NCBI RefSeq assembly: GCF_029255285.1
Contig: NZ_JAPUVI010000112.1
Span: forward strand, 32,963 to 96,962
Length of the DNA: 64,000 bases
DNA from: Accumulibacter sp.
GTDB lineage: Bacteria > Pseudomonadota > Gammaproteobacteria > Burkholderiales > Rhodocyclaceae
Direction of reading: 5' to 3'
Positions 1 through 7,935 of the stretch are shown piece after piece (the first letter of the stretch is position 1; each line of letters starts with the position of its first letter). Below the pieces are notes generated by a model. It did no database searches. It worked only from the letters and a program-made list of their open reading frames with translations, and had not been told where the DNA came from. The translations under genes and the position numbers were made by a program.

Positions 1-1071
1 GAGACGCTCGGCCAGCGGAAGGTTGGCGGCGATGACCTGTTGCTCGGCGAAGATGTCGAGCGTCGCCAGCGCGGCGCGGCAGGCCAAGGCATTGCCAGTA
101 TAGGAGTGCGAGTGCAGAAAGCCGCGGCTGGTGCGATCGTCGTAAAAGGCATCGTAAACCCCGTCGGTAGTGAGGACGATCGACAAGGGCAGGTAGCCGC
201 CGGAGATGCCTTTCGACAGGCACAGAAAGTCGGGTCGGATGCCGGCCTGCTCATGCGCGAAGAAGGTTCCGGTACGACCGCAGCCGACGGCGATCTCGTC
301 GCAGATCAGGTGCACTTCGTAGCGGTCGCAGAGTTCGCGTGCCAGACGCAGGTATTCCGGATCGTACATCGCCATGCCGCTGGCGCACTGGACGAGTGGC
401 TCGACGATCAGCGCCGCGATCTCTTCATGGTGCCGTTCGAGATGAGTCGCCAGCGCCGCGGCAGCGCGGCGCGCCACGTCGACCGGGGTTTCGCCGTCGC
501 TTGCCAGTCGGGCGTCTGGCGTGGCCACCGTGCTGGCCGGGCGGATCAATGGCGCGTAAGCATCCTTGAACAGCGGCACGTCGGTCACGGCCAGTGCGCC
601 GACCGTTTCGCCGTGATAACTGCCGCTCAGGCAAAGAAACTCCTGCTTGTCCCGACGACCCCGGTTGTGCCAGGCGTGGAAAGACATCTTGAGAGCGATT
701 TCGGTCGCCGAAGCGCCGTCGGAGGCATAAAAACAATGGCCGAGGGAGCCATCGGTCAGGCCAATCAGCCGTTCGGAGAGCTCGACTACCGGGCGATGCG
801 TGAAACCGGCGAGAAGCACATGCTCGAGCTCGTCGAGCTGTGCGCGCAATGCGGCGTTGATTTGTGGATGGCAGTGGCCGAACAGGTTGACCCACCACGA
901 GCTGATGCCGTCCAGGTAGCGCCGGCCGTCGAAGTCGAACAGCCAGACCCCTTGGCCGCGCGCGATCGGAACCAGTGGCAGGGCTTCGCCGGCCGTTGCG
1001 TGCTGCTTCATCTGCGTGCATGGGTGCCAGACGGCCGCCAGGCTGCGCTGCAGCAGATCGCTGTTGCTCAT
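1..1071 (-). CDS. bioA: Adenosylmethionine-8-amino-7-oxononanoate aminotransferase, 3' part outside window
   Basis: Transfers the amino group of S-adenosylmethionine to KAPA to give DAPA in biotin synthesis; a cytosolic PLP enzyme. Reading the minus strand from ATG at 1071 gives an open frame of at least 357 residues starting MSNSDLLQRSLAAVWHPCTQ, with the family hallmarks DGISSWWVNLFGH near residue 54, SGSYHGET near 149, the PLP-proximal aspartate in ICDEIAVGCGRTG near 256, and the Schiff-base lysine in LSKGISGGYLPLS near 287. The frame has no stop before the window edge, so the C-terminus is missing here. A GGAACGACG ribosome-binding stretch precedes the ATG. It follows the DUF2863 gene on the same strand with a 20-base gap, so they may be co-transcribed. 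Confidence 0.95.
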   Translation of the reverse strand, partial: MSNSDLLQRSLAAVWHPCTQMKQHATAGEALPLVPIARGQGVWLFDFDGRRYLDGISSWWVNLFGHCHPQINAALRAQLDELEHVLLAGFTHRPVVELSERLIGLTDGSLGHCFYASDGASATEIALKMSFHAWHNRGRRDKQEFLCLSGSYHGETVGALAVTDVPLFKDAYAPLIRPASTVATPDARLASDGETPVDVARRAAAALATHLERHHEEIAALIVEPLVQCASGMAMYDPEYLRLARELCDRYEVHLICDEIAVGCGRTGTFFAHEQAGIRPDFLCLSKGISGGYLPLSIVLTTDGVYDAFYDDRTSRGFLHSHSYTGNALACRAALATLDIFAEQQVIAANLPLAERL

Positions 1072-1091
1072 CGTCGTTCCTTGACCGGAGT

Positions 1092-2270
1092 TCAGTGGAG
1101 CGTTTGCGATGGCGCGTCGTCCTGTTCCGGCATCTCGGCATGCACCGTGTCGCCTTCGCTGTTGGGATAGAGCGGCGCGCCGCAGTCGTCGCAGAACTCG
1201 TAAGGAAACTGCTGATCGAGGATCAGAACGTCCTTCAGGCCCGCCTTGCGCAGGACGCTCTCGATCTCGCCAGTGACGTCGGTGCTTTCATCTTCGATGC
1301 CCAATAGTGGCCAGACCACACCGTGGTAGATGGTGTCGCCGTCGAGCGGGCCGAAACCGATCCGGTATTCCTCGAGACGTTTGTCGTGGAAGCCTCCCAC
1401 CACCGCACGCAGGCTCTCGCCGGCGGCCTGGCCGAGCGCGCCTTGCAGGAAGGCGACCGAAGCGTTCAGCGAGTAGGGGCGTGACGCGCTATCGGCCGCC
1501 CGGCAGGCGGCATGATAGGCGTCGGCCAGCAGCGGTTGATACGCGCAGCCGGTAAGCAAGGGCTCGAGGCAGGGACCACCTTGCTTGACCCATTCCTTGA
1601 CCGCCGACTCGCGGGTGATCCTGTCGGCCTCGTTCCAGCGGAAGAGCGGCATGCCGTGCGGAACGATGAGCGCGCCTACCAGATAGCGCGTGTCGGAAAG
1701 GAAGCGGTTGGTCTCGGGCATCGCGGCGGCGTCGACATTGAGATCGCTTCCCGCCAGCGCCGCGGCGCCTAGCTGGCGCGTCATCTGCCAGGTGTCTACG
1801 AAGCTGTGCGGGAGTTGGTCGGGGCTGTACAGGTAGTCGGCGAGTGCCAGCCGGGCACCGGCCGCGAAGACGTGTGCCCCGAGATGGACCTTGAGCGTTT
1901 GCAGCGTACTCTTGGCGATGGTCGCCGCAGGAATCGAGAAGCGCGACCAGGCGAGCACCGGTGCCGCGAAGAGCAGCAGGTCGAGTTCTTTCCCATGTTC
2001 CCGCAGAACGCACGATTCGGCGTGCGATTCGATGATGTCGGCGAGGTCGTCGTGCGCCATCGGATGGGTGTCGAACAGGCGGTCGAGGGCGGCCGTCAAG
2101 TCATCCTCGGCACCATCCTGGAACAGCCGATCCAGTAGTTCGACGAGACGGGCCTGCCAGAAGGTGTCTTCGAGCTTGCTGCCGGATTCGGCAAGGCCGA
2201 TGGAGAGGCGGCCGAGTTCGGTGGCGTCAGCCGAAATGCGCTTGCGGGACGAGAAGCGGTTGCGTTTCAT
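1092..2270 (-). CDS. DUF2863 family conserved protein
   Basis: Conserved betaproteobacterial protein of unknown function, recognised from the N-terminal signature MKRNRFSSRKRISADATELG and overall length (392 residues from this start). The frame is open 8 codons further upstream (to 2294), but the family begins at MKRNRF, so ATG 2270 is preferred. It has no signal peptide or membrane helix. The C-terminal part carries a CDDCGAPLYPNSEG segment resembling half of a small zinc site. It lies upstream of bioA on the same strand. Function is not known and no role is proposed. Confidence 0.85.
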   Translation of the reverse strand: MKRNRFSSRKRISADATELGRLSIGLAESGSKLEDTFWQARLVELLDRLFQDGAEDDLTAALDRLFDTHPMAHDDLADIIESHAESCVLREHGKELDLLLFAAPVLAWSRFSIPAATIAKSTLQTLKVHLGAHVFAAGARLALADYLYSPDQLPHSFVDTWQMTRQLGAAALAGSDLNVDAAAMPETNRFLSDTRYLVGALIVPHGMPLFRWNEADRITRESAVKEWVKQGGPCLEPLLTGCAYQPLLADAYHAACRAADSASRPYSLNASVAFLQGALGQAAGESLRAVVGGFHDKRLEEYRIGFGPLDGDTIYHGVVWPLLGIEDESTDVTGEIESVLRKAGLKDVLILDQQFPYEFCDDCGAPLYPNSEGDTVHAEMPEQDDAPSQTLH

Positions 2271-2398
2271 GGTCGGGAGCCCGGGGACGGTCAATCCGCC
2301 ATTGTACCAAGCTGACGAGGCCGAAGTTCGCGCGCCGCCATCTTCTTGCCGATACGCGGCGCGTCACGCCGTCGTCGATGCGGGATCGCCAGCGTGCA

Positions 2399-2469
2399 GA
2401 AAGTCGCTGGCCGCCATGCCAAGCGCGCTACGCGGCAGGCGCCGCGGCCGCAGCGGGCCAGCGACTTTC
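2399..2469 (-). terminator. Large hairpin with perfect 14-bp inverted repeat
   Basis: GAAAGTCGCTGGCC at 2399-2412 is the exact reverse complement of 2456-2469. The 43-base loop is itself very GC-rich. The right arm overlaps the stop codon of the discoidin-like gene that ends at 2468, so its mRNA would fold at its 3' end. There is no T-tract, so this is not a classical intrinsic terminator; it may act in Rho-dependent termination or protect the 3' end. Confidence 0.5.
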
Positions 2470-2944
2470 AGGCCAGGCGTAGTTGCGCCAGAGAAGCTAC
2501 GCCCAGCCCGTGGGCGATATCCGGGTCGATGAGCAGTTCGAGGACGGTGACCTGCGGCAGATCGACCCGATGCTCTTCGGTTTCGCGAGCCGCCGCCTGC
2601 GGGTCAAAGTTCCATTGCTGCCGGACGATGTCCTGAAAAGTTCGTCCACCGTCGGCCGACCAGCGCAGCAGATACTCCTGCGTCCGCGCCGTGGTGGTCT
2701 CGACAAACACCAGACGTATCCGGTGCAGGTGCTGTGGCGGCGCAAAGTTCAGCCGGATCGTCTGTCGGCCCGGTCCTGCGGCACGCCAGCCACCGCCTCG
2801 GTCGGCCAGCAGCGCGGCTTCGATCGGATGCGCGGCGTCTTCGGAGCTGATCTCGGCTTCGGCGATGGCCTCGATGTCAAGCCAGGCGGCATCGGCAGGC
2901 GAGGGTTCGCCCACCAACTCGGCGCGGATCAAGCGCTTGCGCAT
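2468..2944 (-). CDS. Discoidin-like (F5/8 type C-like) conserved hypothetical protein
   Basis: A 158-residue cytosolic protein with no signal peptide. The middle and end (about residues 50-155) have the pattern of a galactose-binding/discoidin jelly roll: IRLNFAPPQHLHRIRLVFVE, then EYLLRWSADGGRTFQDIVRQQWNF, then VTVLELLIDPD. Similar stand-alone domains occur as hypothetical proteins in betaproteobacteria. The ligand is unknown. Its stop codon lies in the arm of a 14-bp inverted repeat. Assignment to the fold is by pattern and is moderately sure; function is unassigned. Confidence 0.65.
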   Translation of the reverse strand: MRKRLIRAELVGEPSPADAAWLDIEAIAEAEISSEDAAHPIEAALLADRGGGWRAAGPGRQTIRLNFAPPQHLHRIRLVFVETTTARTQEYLLRWSADGGRTFQDIVRQQWNFDPQAAARETEEHRVDLPQVTVLELLIDPDIAHGLGVASLAQLRLA

Positions 2945-3000
2945 GGGCTGCTCCTCACCACCGTCGCGCAGTGATTTCTCGCCCGTCGAATCGTCCGTCG

Positions 3001-3444
3001 CTAAGCCGCCACTTCGCCGAGCCGGGTGGCCACCTCCTGCTCGGCAAGCGCCCAGTAGTGCGTCGAACAGCCCTGGAAGCCGTTCTTTTCCGCAATGAAA
3101 TAGGCCGTCGACTCGACCATCCGGTAGCGTTCTTCGGCGCTTGGCTTCACCGATACGTCGTTCGTGGCAGGCGCGGCGCTGACTGCCGCGGCGGCTTCGG
3201 CTGCCGCAGCGCTGGTCGCCGACGTAGCGGCTTCGGCTGCTGCAGCGCTGGTCGCCGACGTGGCGGCGGCAGGTGGCGTCTTGGCGACCGCCGCCTGGGC
3301 AGACTTGCTGGCCGGTGCCTTTCGGCTGGCCGTCGTTGCGGCAGGGGTTTTCTTCACCGCTGGCGCCTTGGCCGTTGCGGTCTCGTCAGTCGCCGCTTTC
3401 TTGGTGGCGGGCGATCTCTTGGTCGTGCTCTTTTCTTCGGTCAT
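3001..3444 (-). CDS. DUF2934 protein with histone-H1-like Lys/Ala/Thr-rich N-terminus
   Basis: A 147-residue protein in two parts. Residues 1-95 are low-complexity, rich in Ala, Lys, Thr and Ser, with KKAA, VKKTPAA and RKAP motifs like bacterial histone-H1-like proteins. Residues 100-147 form a DUF2934-type module (EERYRMVESTAYFIAEKNGF then HYWALAEQEV). Two exact 12-residue repeats (ATSATSAAAAEA) lie at the junction. The basic tail suggests nucleic-acid binding, but that is inference. ATG 3444 is the only sensible start. Confidence 0.75.
   Translation of the reverse strand: MTEEKSTTKRSPATKKAATDETATAKAPAVKKTPAATTASRKAPASKSAQAAVAKTPPAAATSATSAAAAEAATSATSAAAAEAAAAVSAAPATNDVSVKPSAEERYRMVESTAYFIAEKNGFQGCSTHYWALAEQEVATRLGEVAA
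3191..3262. repeat. Two tandem copies of a 36-bp coding repeat
   Basis: Units 3191-3226 and 3227-3262 differ at two positions and encode 12 residues each in the DUF2934 protein's low-complexity linker. An in-frame multiple of three means copy number could vary without breaking the gene. Confidence 0.85.
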
Positions 3445-3752
3445 GATGATTCCTTATTCGGAGGATGTCGGTGTCGCTTGCTGAGTGATTGGTCAAAAAA
3501 AAACGGATCGGCGAACGCCTGTCTAGCTTTGCAGGATAGGAAAATCAGGCGCATCGGTCAAGGCGGGCGGCGAAATGCACGGTCTTGCGAGCGGCCTCCA
3601 GTCGTTCGTCGGAAAGATCGAAAGCGGCGGGCGGAGAGGTACACGCTCACACGCTCGCTTTCCCGTCGCGCAGGACGGTTCCAGTGGCGGCGACCGCCTG
3701 ATCTGGCACGAGGGGCCAACCGGAAAGCCGCGGGGTGCCGCAGCAGCGTAGC
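3445..3752. other. Intergenic region without a supported gene
   Basis: This 308-base stretch lies between two minus-strand genes. It has a run of nine A at about 3496-3504. A 33-codon open stretch without a start codon reads on the minus strand (about 3543-3641, containing FDLSDERLEAARKTVHFAAR). It looks protein-like and may be a remnant, but cannot be supported as a gene. Confidence 0.4.
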
Positions 3753-4613
3753 TCAAGGCGCCGGTGGCGCCGGCGCCGGGCTGGCGCGCGAGAAGCGAGT
3801 GGCCGCCAGTCCTGACAGGACGATCAGCCCGATGGCCAGCCAGGTCGACCGATCGGGCGTTTCGTGCCACAGGATGATGCCGAACAGGCTGGCGAAGACG
3901 ACCGTACTATAGGCCAGCGCGGCGGCCAGCAGCGTTTGCGAGCCGGTGTAGGCGCGCGTCATCGCCAGTTGCGCGGCGGTGGCGAAGGCCGCTACGCCGA
4001 CCAGCAGCGAGCCGCTGCGCAGGTCCACCGGATGTCTGTCCGACAGCGACAGCCAGGCGCTGGCGCAGATCGATGAGACGAGCGAAAAATAGAACACGGT
4101 GCGCGTTTCCGGCTCGCCGCGCGACCCGAGTTCGCGCACGCTGAAGTAGGCCATGCCGGCGAGTACGCCGGAGAGCAGGCCGATCAGTCCGGCAGCCCAT
4201 TGCTCGGCGTGCAGCGTCGGCTTGAGCAACAGGCCGACCCCGGCCAGTCCGAGGATCAGGGCGCCGACGATCCCCGTGCTCAGGCGCAGGCCGGATATCG
4301 CCAGGTAAATGGCCAGGAAGATCGCCGACGTGTAGTTGAGCGTCACCGCCGTCGCCAGTGGCAACAGGGTGATCGCCCAGAAGTACGTGCCGAGCGCCGC
4401 GAAACCGAGCGCTCCCCGGCTGACCTGCCATCGCCAGTGCGGTGTTCCAAGCGATATCCCGCGCAGTCTGACTAGGGCAAGCATCAGGATCAGCGACAGG
4501 AAGCTGCGGTAGAAAACGATCTCCACCGCCGAGTGCGTGGCCGCCGCCAGCTTCACGCATACGCCCATGCAGGCGAACAGCAGGCTGGCCAGGAGCATCC
4601 ACAGGGATTGCAT
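3753..4613 (-). CDS. EamA/DMT-superfamily transporter
   Basis: Inner-membrane protein of 286 residues with about ten hydrophobic helices in two EamA halves; the first begins MQSLWMLLASLLFACMGVCV and contains the FYRSFLSLILML helix, the second contains AAQLAMTRAYTGSQTLLAAA. Members export or import small metabolites; the substrate cannot be read from the sequence. The frame continues upstream to 4766, but those 51 residues are not membrane-like and family members start at MQSLW-type sequences, so ATG 4613 is chosen. The C-terminus ends in an Ala/Pro-rich tail. Confidence 0.85.
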   Translation of the reverse strand: MQSLWMLLASLLFACMGVCVKLAAATHSAVEIVFYRSFLSLILMLALVRLRGISLGTPHWRWQVSRGALGFAALGTYFWAITLLPLATAVTLNYTSAIFLAIYLAISGLRLSTGIVGALILGLAGVGLLLKPTLHAEQWAAGLIGLLSGVLAGMAYFSVRELGSRGEPETRTVFYFSLVSSICASAWLSLSDRHPVDLRSGSLLVGVAAFATAAQLAMTRAYTGSQTLLAAALAYSTVVFASLFGIILWHETPDRSTWLAIGLIVLSGLAATRFSRASPAPAPPAP

Positions 4614-4693
4614 CGAAGTGCGTCGCCGGAAAGGGAAGGCAGATCTTACCCTCAAGCCCGTCAGGCCGGGGGATGAGATCCGAGATCGAAACG

Positions 4694-4710
4694 TGTCGGG
4701 AATTTTGACA
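4694..4710 (+). promoter_or_regulatory. Probable PrsR-type enhancer element upstream of PEP-CTERM gene
   Basis: TGTCGGGAATTTTGACA. The same 17-bp pattern occurs upstream of the two other secreted-protein genes (10598-10614 and 63597-63613). It ends 98 bases before the -24 GG, whereas the other two end 65 bases before it; the 33-base difference is about three helical turns. Confidence 0.65.
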
Positions 4711-4806
4711 GTCGGCTCGGCAAGCCGGCTGGGCGACTTGTCGCCCTCCATCGAACAACGCCCCAAAGCGCTGTATTAATGATTGATCGTGGGCTTCGTC
4801 GCTGTA

Positions 4807-4822
4807 TGGCACGGAACATGCT
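4807..4822 (+). promoter_or_regulatory. Sigma-54 (-24/-12) promoter
   Basis: TGGCACGGAACATGCT matches the sigma-54 consensus TGGCACG-N4-TTGCW with one mismatch; the GG (4808) and GC (4820) are exactly 12 apart. Transcription should start near 4832, giving a leader of about 70 bases before the ATG at 4903. Confidence 0.8.
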
Positions 4823-4902
4823 TAAAGGTTCATGCCGCGAGCCGCCGCGATCCTTTCAGGCTCGCAAATCATTACCTAGCTACATCACCGGAGAAGAACC
4901 CC

Positions 4903-5484
4903 ATGAAAAAACTTGTCCCGCTTCTTGTTGCCGCACTTGGCTCCCTTCCGCTGGTGGCAAACGCCTTTCCGATCGCCGCGCCGGGCAGCGAAGGCCTCAA
5001 GGTCATCGTCAGCAGCACTGATCCAATCGTTGCGACTTATCAGGGTAACTCCGCTTCGTACAGCAACGATCTTTACCTGATGCTCGATGGTCTAGGCAAT
5101 CCGGGCGACGACGGAAATTTCAGCAACGACCGGTTCATTTTCAACAATCATGCCTCGTCGGTGGGCAGCACCGTCAACCTCGGTTCGTTCACCGTAGGCA
5201 CCGAGCTGATTTTCCGACTGCACGTCAACAACACAGGCTACGACTTCTTCACGGGGCCGGCGGCACGTAACGCTGACGGTAGTTCCCATGCGCGCGTCCA
5301 GGGAGAGTGGCTGCCTGGCGAAGCGCTGGTCAGTTTCGAAGATCTCAACGGTGGTCCGTTCGACTACAACGATCTGAGCTTTTCGTTCACCAATACGCGT
5401 TCCTCGGTCCCTGAGCCTGGAGCGCTGGCTCTGCTGGCCTTGGGTCTGGTGGGTCTGGGGATGGGGCGCCGCGGTACGCGGTAA
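4903..5484 (+). CDS. PEP-CTERM sorted protein with DUF4114-like domain
   Basis: A secreted 193-residue protein. Residues 1-22 are a signal peptide (MKKLVPLLVAALGSLPLVANA). The middle shows a DUF4114-like calcium-binding pattern: GTELIFRLHVNNTGYDFF, then LVSFEDLNGGPFDYNDLSFSF near 148-168. The C-terminus is a canonical PEP-CTERM anchor: VPEPG, a hydrophobic helix LALLALGLVGLGMG and a basic end RRGTR, recognised by exosortase. ATG 4903 is chosen over upstream starts because it begins the signal peptide and follows a GGAGAAG site. It is a single-gene unit with a strong -24/-12 promoter. Likely role, by family, is in the extracellular matrix. Confidence 0.93.
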   Translation: MKKLVPLLVAALGSLPLVANAFPIAAPGSEGLKVIVSSTDPIVATYQGNSASYSNDLYLMLDGLGNPGDDGNFSNDRFIFNNHASSVGSTVNLGSFTVGTELIFRLHVNNTGYDFFTGPAARNADGSSHARVQGEWLPGEALVSFEDLNGGPFDYNDLSFSFTNTRSSVPEPGALALLALGLVGLGMGRRGTR

Positions 5485-5679
5485 GCTTTGATTCCGGCGC
5501 AGGTGTCGAGGAGTCGCCCTGGCGGGAGTGACGCGAGTCCTCGATCGTATCTGGTTGGCCGGTTTTCTCATGCGGTAGAGAGATAGCGGGGCGCTTTTGC
5601 GTTTCCTGGCCCGCTTGCGGGGTAGACTGCGCCCTTCGCCATCTTTGGTCCGGCTGCCAGCCGGGCCCGCCTGCCGGCC

Positions 5680-6312
5680 ATGGACTTCCCCCTCAAACCG
5701 CTGATCACACTGTTGGCGATCGTCAACCCGATCGGAGTGATCCCCTTTTTCATCCATTTCACACGCAATCTGAGTGGCGCGCAGCGGGCCAAAACGGCGC
5801 GCGTGGCCGCGTTTACCGCTTTCGTCGTGATCGCCACGAGCGCCCTGGCGGGCCTCAAGGTACTCGAGTTTTTCGGCATTTCACTGGCCTCGTTCCAGGT
5901 CGGCGGCGGCATGCTGCTGTTGATCAGTTCGATGCACATGCTTAACGCGCAACCGGCCGAGTCGCGTTCGCAGGACGTGGACGAGGGCGCCAGCCGCGCC
6001 GACTCCGGAGCCAGCATCGCCGTCGTGCCCTTGACGATTCCTTTGCTCACCGGCCCGGCGTCTATCTCGACCGTGGTGATTTATGCCGACAAGGCCAAGC
6101 ACGTCTGGGAACTCGGTGTACTCGTGGTCTATGGCTTGGTGATCGGTCTCGCGACCTGGCTGGCTTTGTCGGCCGCCGGTCGGATCGGCAAGTTCATGGG
6201 CCAGACGGGGATCAACGTGATGACCCGGCTGATGGGTCTGATCCTCGCCGCGATCGCGGTCGAGGTCATGGCTGACGGCTTGATCAAACTCTTTCCGGTG
6301 CTTGGCCGTTGA
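5680..6312 (+). CDS. MarC family (UPF0056) integral membrane protein
   Basis: A 210-residue inner-membrane protein with six predicted helices; the family signature VNPIGVIPFF is at about residues 15-24 and GGGMLLLISSMHML near 76, then PLTIPLLTGPASIST near 117. MarC proteins were once linked to multiple antibiotic resistance, but that role was withdrawn; transport substrate is unknown. The 195 bases before it contain no gene. ATG 5680 begins the first helix almost at once, as in the family. Confidence 0.9.
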   Translation: MDFPLKPLITLLAIVNPIGVIPFFIHFTRNLSGAQRAKTARVAAFTAFVVIATSALAGLKVLEFFGISLASFQVGGGMLLLISSMHMLNAQPAESRSQDVDEGASRADSGASIAVVPLTIPLLTGPASISTVVIYADKAKHVWELGVLVVYGLVIGLATWLALSAAGRIGKFMGQTGINVMTRLMGLILAAIAVEVMADGLIKLFPVLGR

Positions 6313-6366
6313 GCGGCAGCACCTCGCTGCTGGAACGGCTTGCTCCTCTGAGTTGAGTCGGCGCCG

Positions 6367-6636
6367 GTGACGCTGGCCGACGTCTTCGGTCGGCACGGGC
6401 CGGCGTATCTCGCCAGCCACGTCCTGTCGTCGGCTAGGGCGAAGGTCTGGCGGGAGATCGTCGCCTGTCGCACGGCCGTGCTCGGCGGCCACGTCGAGAC
6501 CTGCGACGGCTGCGGCGTGACGCGACACGTCCTTCACTCGTGCCGCAACCGCCACGGCCCGCAGTGCCAGACCCGAGCCAAGGAGAACTGGCTGGCGAAA
6601 CGGCGCCAGGATCTGTTGCGGCGGTCACGTTTTTTC
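6367..6636 (+). pseudogene. IS91-type transposase, N-terminal fragment
   Basis: From GTG 6367 the frame encodes about 90 residues of an IS91-family transposase zinc-binding N-terminus: LADVFGRHGPAYLASH, then CDGCGVTRHVLHSCRNRHGPQCQ with the CxxC and CxxxHxxxC metal ligands, then WLAKRRQDLL. It stops matching at about 6636, where the left end of an IS3-family element begins; the catalytic domain is not found on the far side of the insertion. It is a dead remnant. Confidence 0.85.
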
Positions 6637-6683
6637 GGACAGTCGGATAAGCTAAGGCCGACCGGTTGAAAGGGACGTGAAAA

Positions 6684-7037
6684 ATGGGAGCAAAGCGCAA
6701 GCAGCACAGCGCGGAATTCAAAGCGCGGGTCGCGATGGCGGCCTTGTCGGGAGACAAGACGTTGGCGGAACTCGCCTCGGAATACGGCGTGCACCCGACG
6801 ATGATCAGCACCTGGAAACAGGAGTTGGTCAAGAACGCCAAGGACCTGTTCGAGCGGGGCACCAAGAAAGCCGCCGATCCACAGGCCGTGATCGACAACC
6901 GGCATCGCAAGATTGGCCAGTTGCAGGTTGAACGGGATTTCTTGGCCGGACAGCCCGCCATTGCCCGACTGTTGAAAGGCGGGCAAGGATCAAGACGGGA
7001 AGCGCGCTGTCCGTCACCCGACAAGCCGAGTTGCTGA
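6684..7037 (+). CDS. IS3-family transposase OrfA (helix-turn-helix)
   Basis: A 117-residue protein whose first 50 residues form the helix-turn-helix that binds the element ends (HSAEFKARVAMAALSGDKTL, then LASEYGVHPTMISTWKQELV). A short leucine-zipper-like stretch follows (RKIGQLQVERDFL). The C-terminal 25 residues after DFLAG do not resemble the family and are probably a read-on before the programmed frameshift into orfB, which lies in the -1 frame. Confidence 0.88.
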   Translation: MGAKRKQHSAEFKARVAMAALSGDKTLAELASEYGVHPTMISTWKQELVKNAKDLFERGTKKAADPQAVIDNRHRKIGQLQVERDFLAGQPAIARLLKGGQGSRREARCPSPDKPSC

Positions 7038-7819
7038 GCGTCTCGCGCAGCAGCGTCTACTATCGGCCGCCGCCGGACTCGCAGGAAGAACTCGACCTGC
7101 TCAAGCGGCTCGACGAGAGCTTCACCGAGAACCCGATGTACGGGAGCCGGCGTTTGCCGCAGATGCTCAAGCGCGAAGGCACACTGGTCGGTCGTCGCCG
7201 GATCAGGCGTCTGATGAAGAAGCTCGGCCGGTGGGCGATTGGCCCGAAGCCAAACACCAGCAAACCCCACCCCGAGCACAAGATTTACCCGTATCTGCTG
7301 CGCGGCGTGGTCATCGACTACCCGAACCCGGTCTGGGCCACCGACATCACCTACATCCGCATGCGGCACGGCTTCCTGTACCTGTGCGCCATCATGGATT
7401 GGGCGACGCGCAGAGTGCTGAGCTGGCGCCTGTCGAATACGCTGACCAGCGATTTCTACACGGCAGCACTCAAGGAGGCGCTGGCGCGTTACGGAACGCC
7501 GGAAATCTTCAACACCGACCAGGGTAGCCAATTCACCCGCGCCGAATTCACCGGTGTGCTGATCGAGCACAAGATCAAGATCAGCATGGACGGTCGGGGG
7601 CGTTGCCACGACAACATCTTCGTCGAACGCCTGTGGTCGACGGTAAAGCACGAGTGGGTCTATCAGCGCCCGTGTGACAACGGAATCGAGCAGCGAAAGA
7701 GTCTCGCCGAGTGCTTCGACTGGTACAACCGTCGGCGTCCGCCTCAGTCGCTCGGCTGGAAGACTCCGGACGAAACCTACTTCGACGCCTTGGCGCAAGC
7801 GCAATCCCCGGCGGCGTAA
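7031..7819 (+). CDS. IS3-family transposase OrfB (DDE integrase core)
   Basis: Integrase-like transposase, 262 residues from the TTG at 7031; the same frame is open upstream and includes the expected SALSVTRQAELLSVSRSSVYY, consistent with translation as an OrfAB fusion by -1 frameshifting. Catalytic acids are visible as WATDITY (first Asp), NTDQGSQFT (second Asp) and NIFVERLWS (Glu, 35 residues on). The N-terminal HTH_21 module (ENPMYGSRRL) is present. The frame is intact, so the element may be active. Confidence 0.93.
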   Translation: MLSVSRSSVYYRPPPDSQEELDLLKRLDESFTENPMYGSRRLPQMLKREGTLVGRRRIRRLMKKLGRWAIGPKPNTSKPHPEHKIYPYLLRGVVIDYPNPVWATDITYIRMRHGFLYLCAIMDWATRRVLSWRLSNTLTSDFYTAALKEALARYGTPEIFNTDQGSQFTRAEFTGVLIEHKIKISMDGRGRCHDNIFVERLWSTVKHEWVYQRPCDNGIEQRKSLAECFDWYNRRRPPQSLGWKTPDETYFDALAQAQSPAA

Positions 7820-7849
7820 CATGCGAAAAAGACGATGCCCTGTGGATTT

Positions 7850-7935
7850 GTGGACAGCCGGCTGCGCCGGTTCCCGCCTGATCGCGCCAGCGCGATCCCC
7901 TATGGACAAGCCCTGGACAACGCTACGCGTTGCCC
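7850..7935. repeat. Three consecutive short perfect hairpins in the IS3 tail
   Basis: Between the orfB stop and the right end are CCGGctgcgCCGG (7858-7870), GATCGCGC-CA-GCGCGATC (7880-7897) and AACGCtacGCGTT (7919-7931). They are interleaved with repeated GTGGACA, TGGACAA and GCCCACA words. The 245-base non-coding tail is unusually long for this family. Confidence 0.6.

Noticed and set aside
3191-3262. 36-bp repeats as a minimal CRISPR array
   Set aside because: The copies are directly adjacent with no spacers and are in frame inside a coding region.
3543-3641. Short protein-like stretch on the minus strand between the DUF2934 and EamA genes
   Set aside because: No start codon and only 33 codons; kept as a remark in the intergenic entry rather than called a gene.
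6684-7819. IS3 transposase as a frameshifted pseudogene
   Set aside because: OrfB lies in the -1 frame relative to OrfA and its frame is open across the junction, as expected for programmed frameshifting in this family; catalytic residues are intact.
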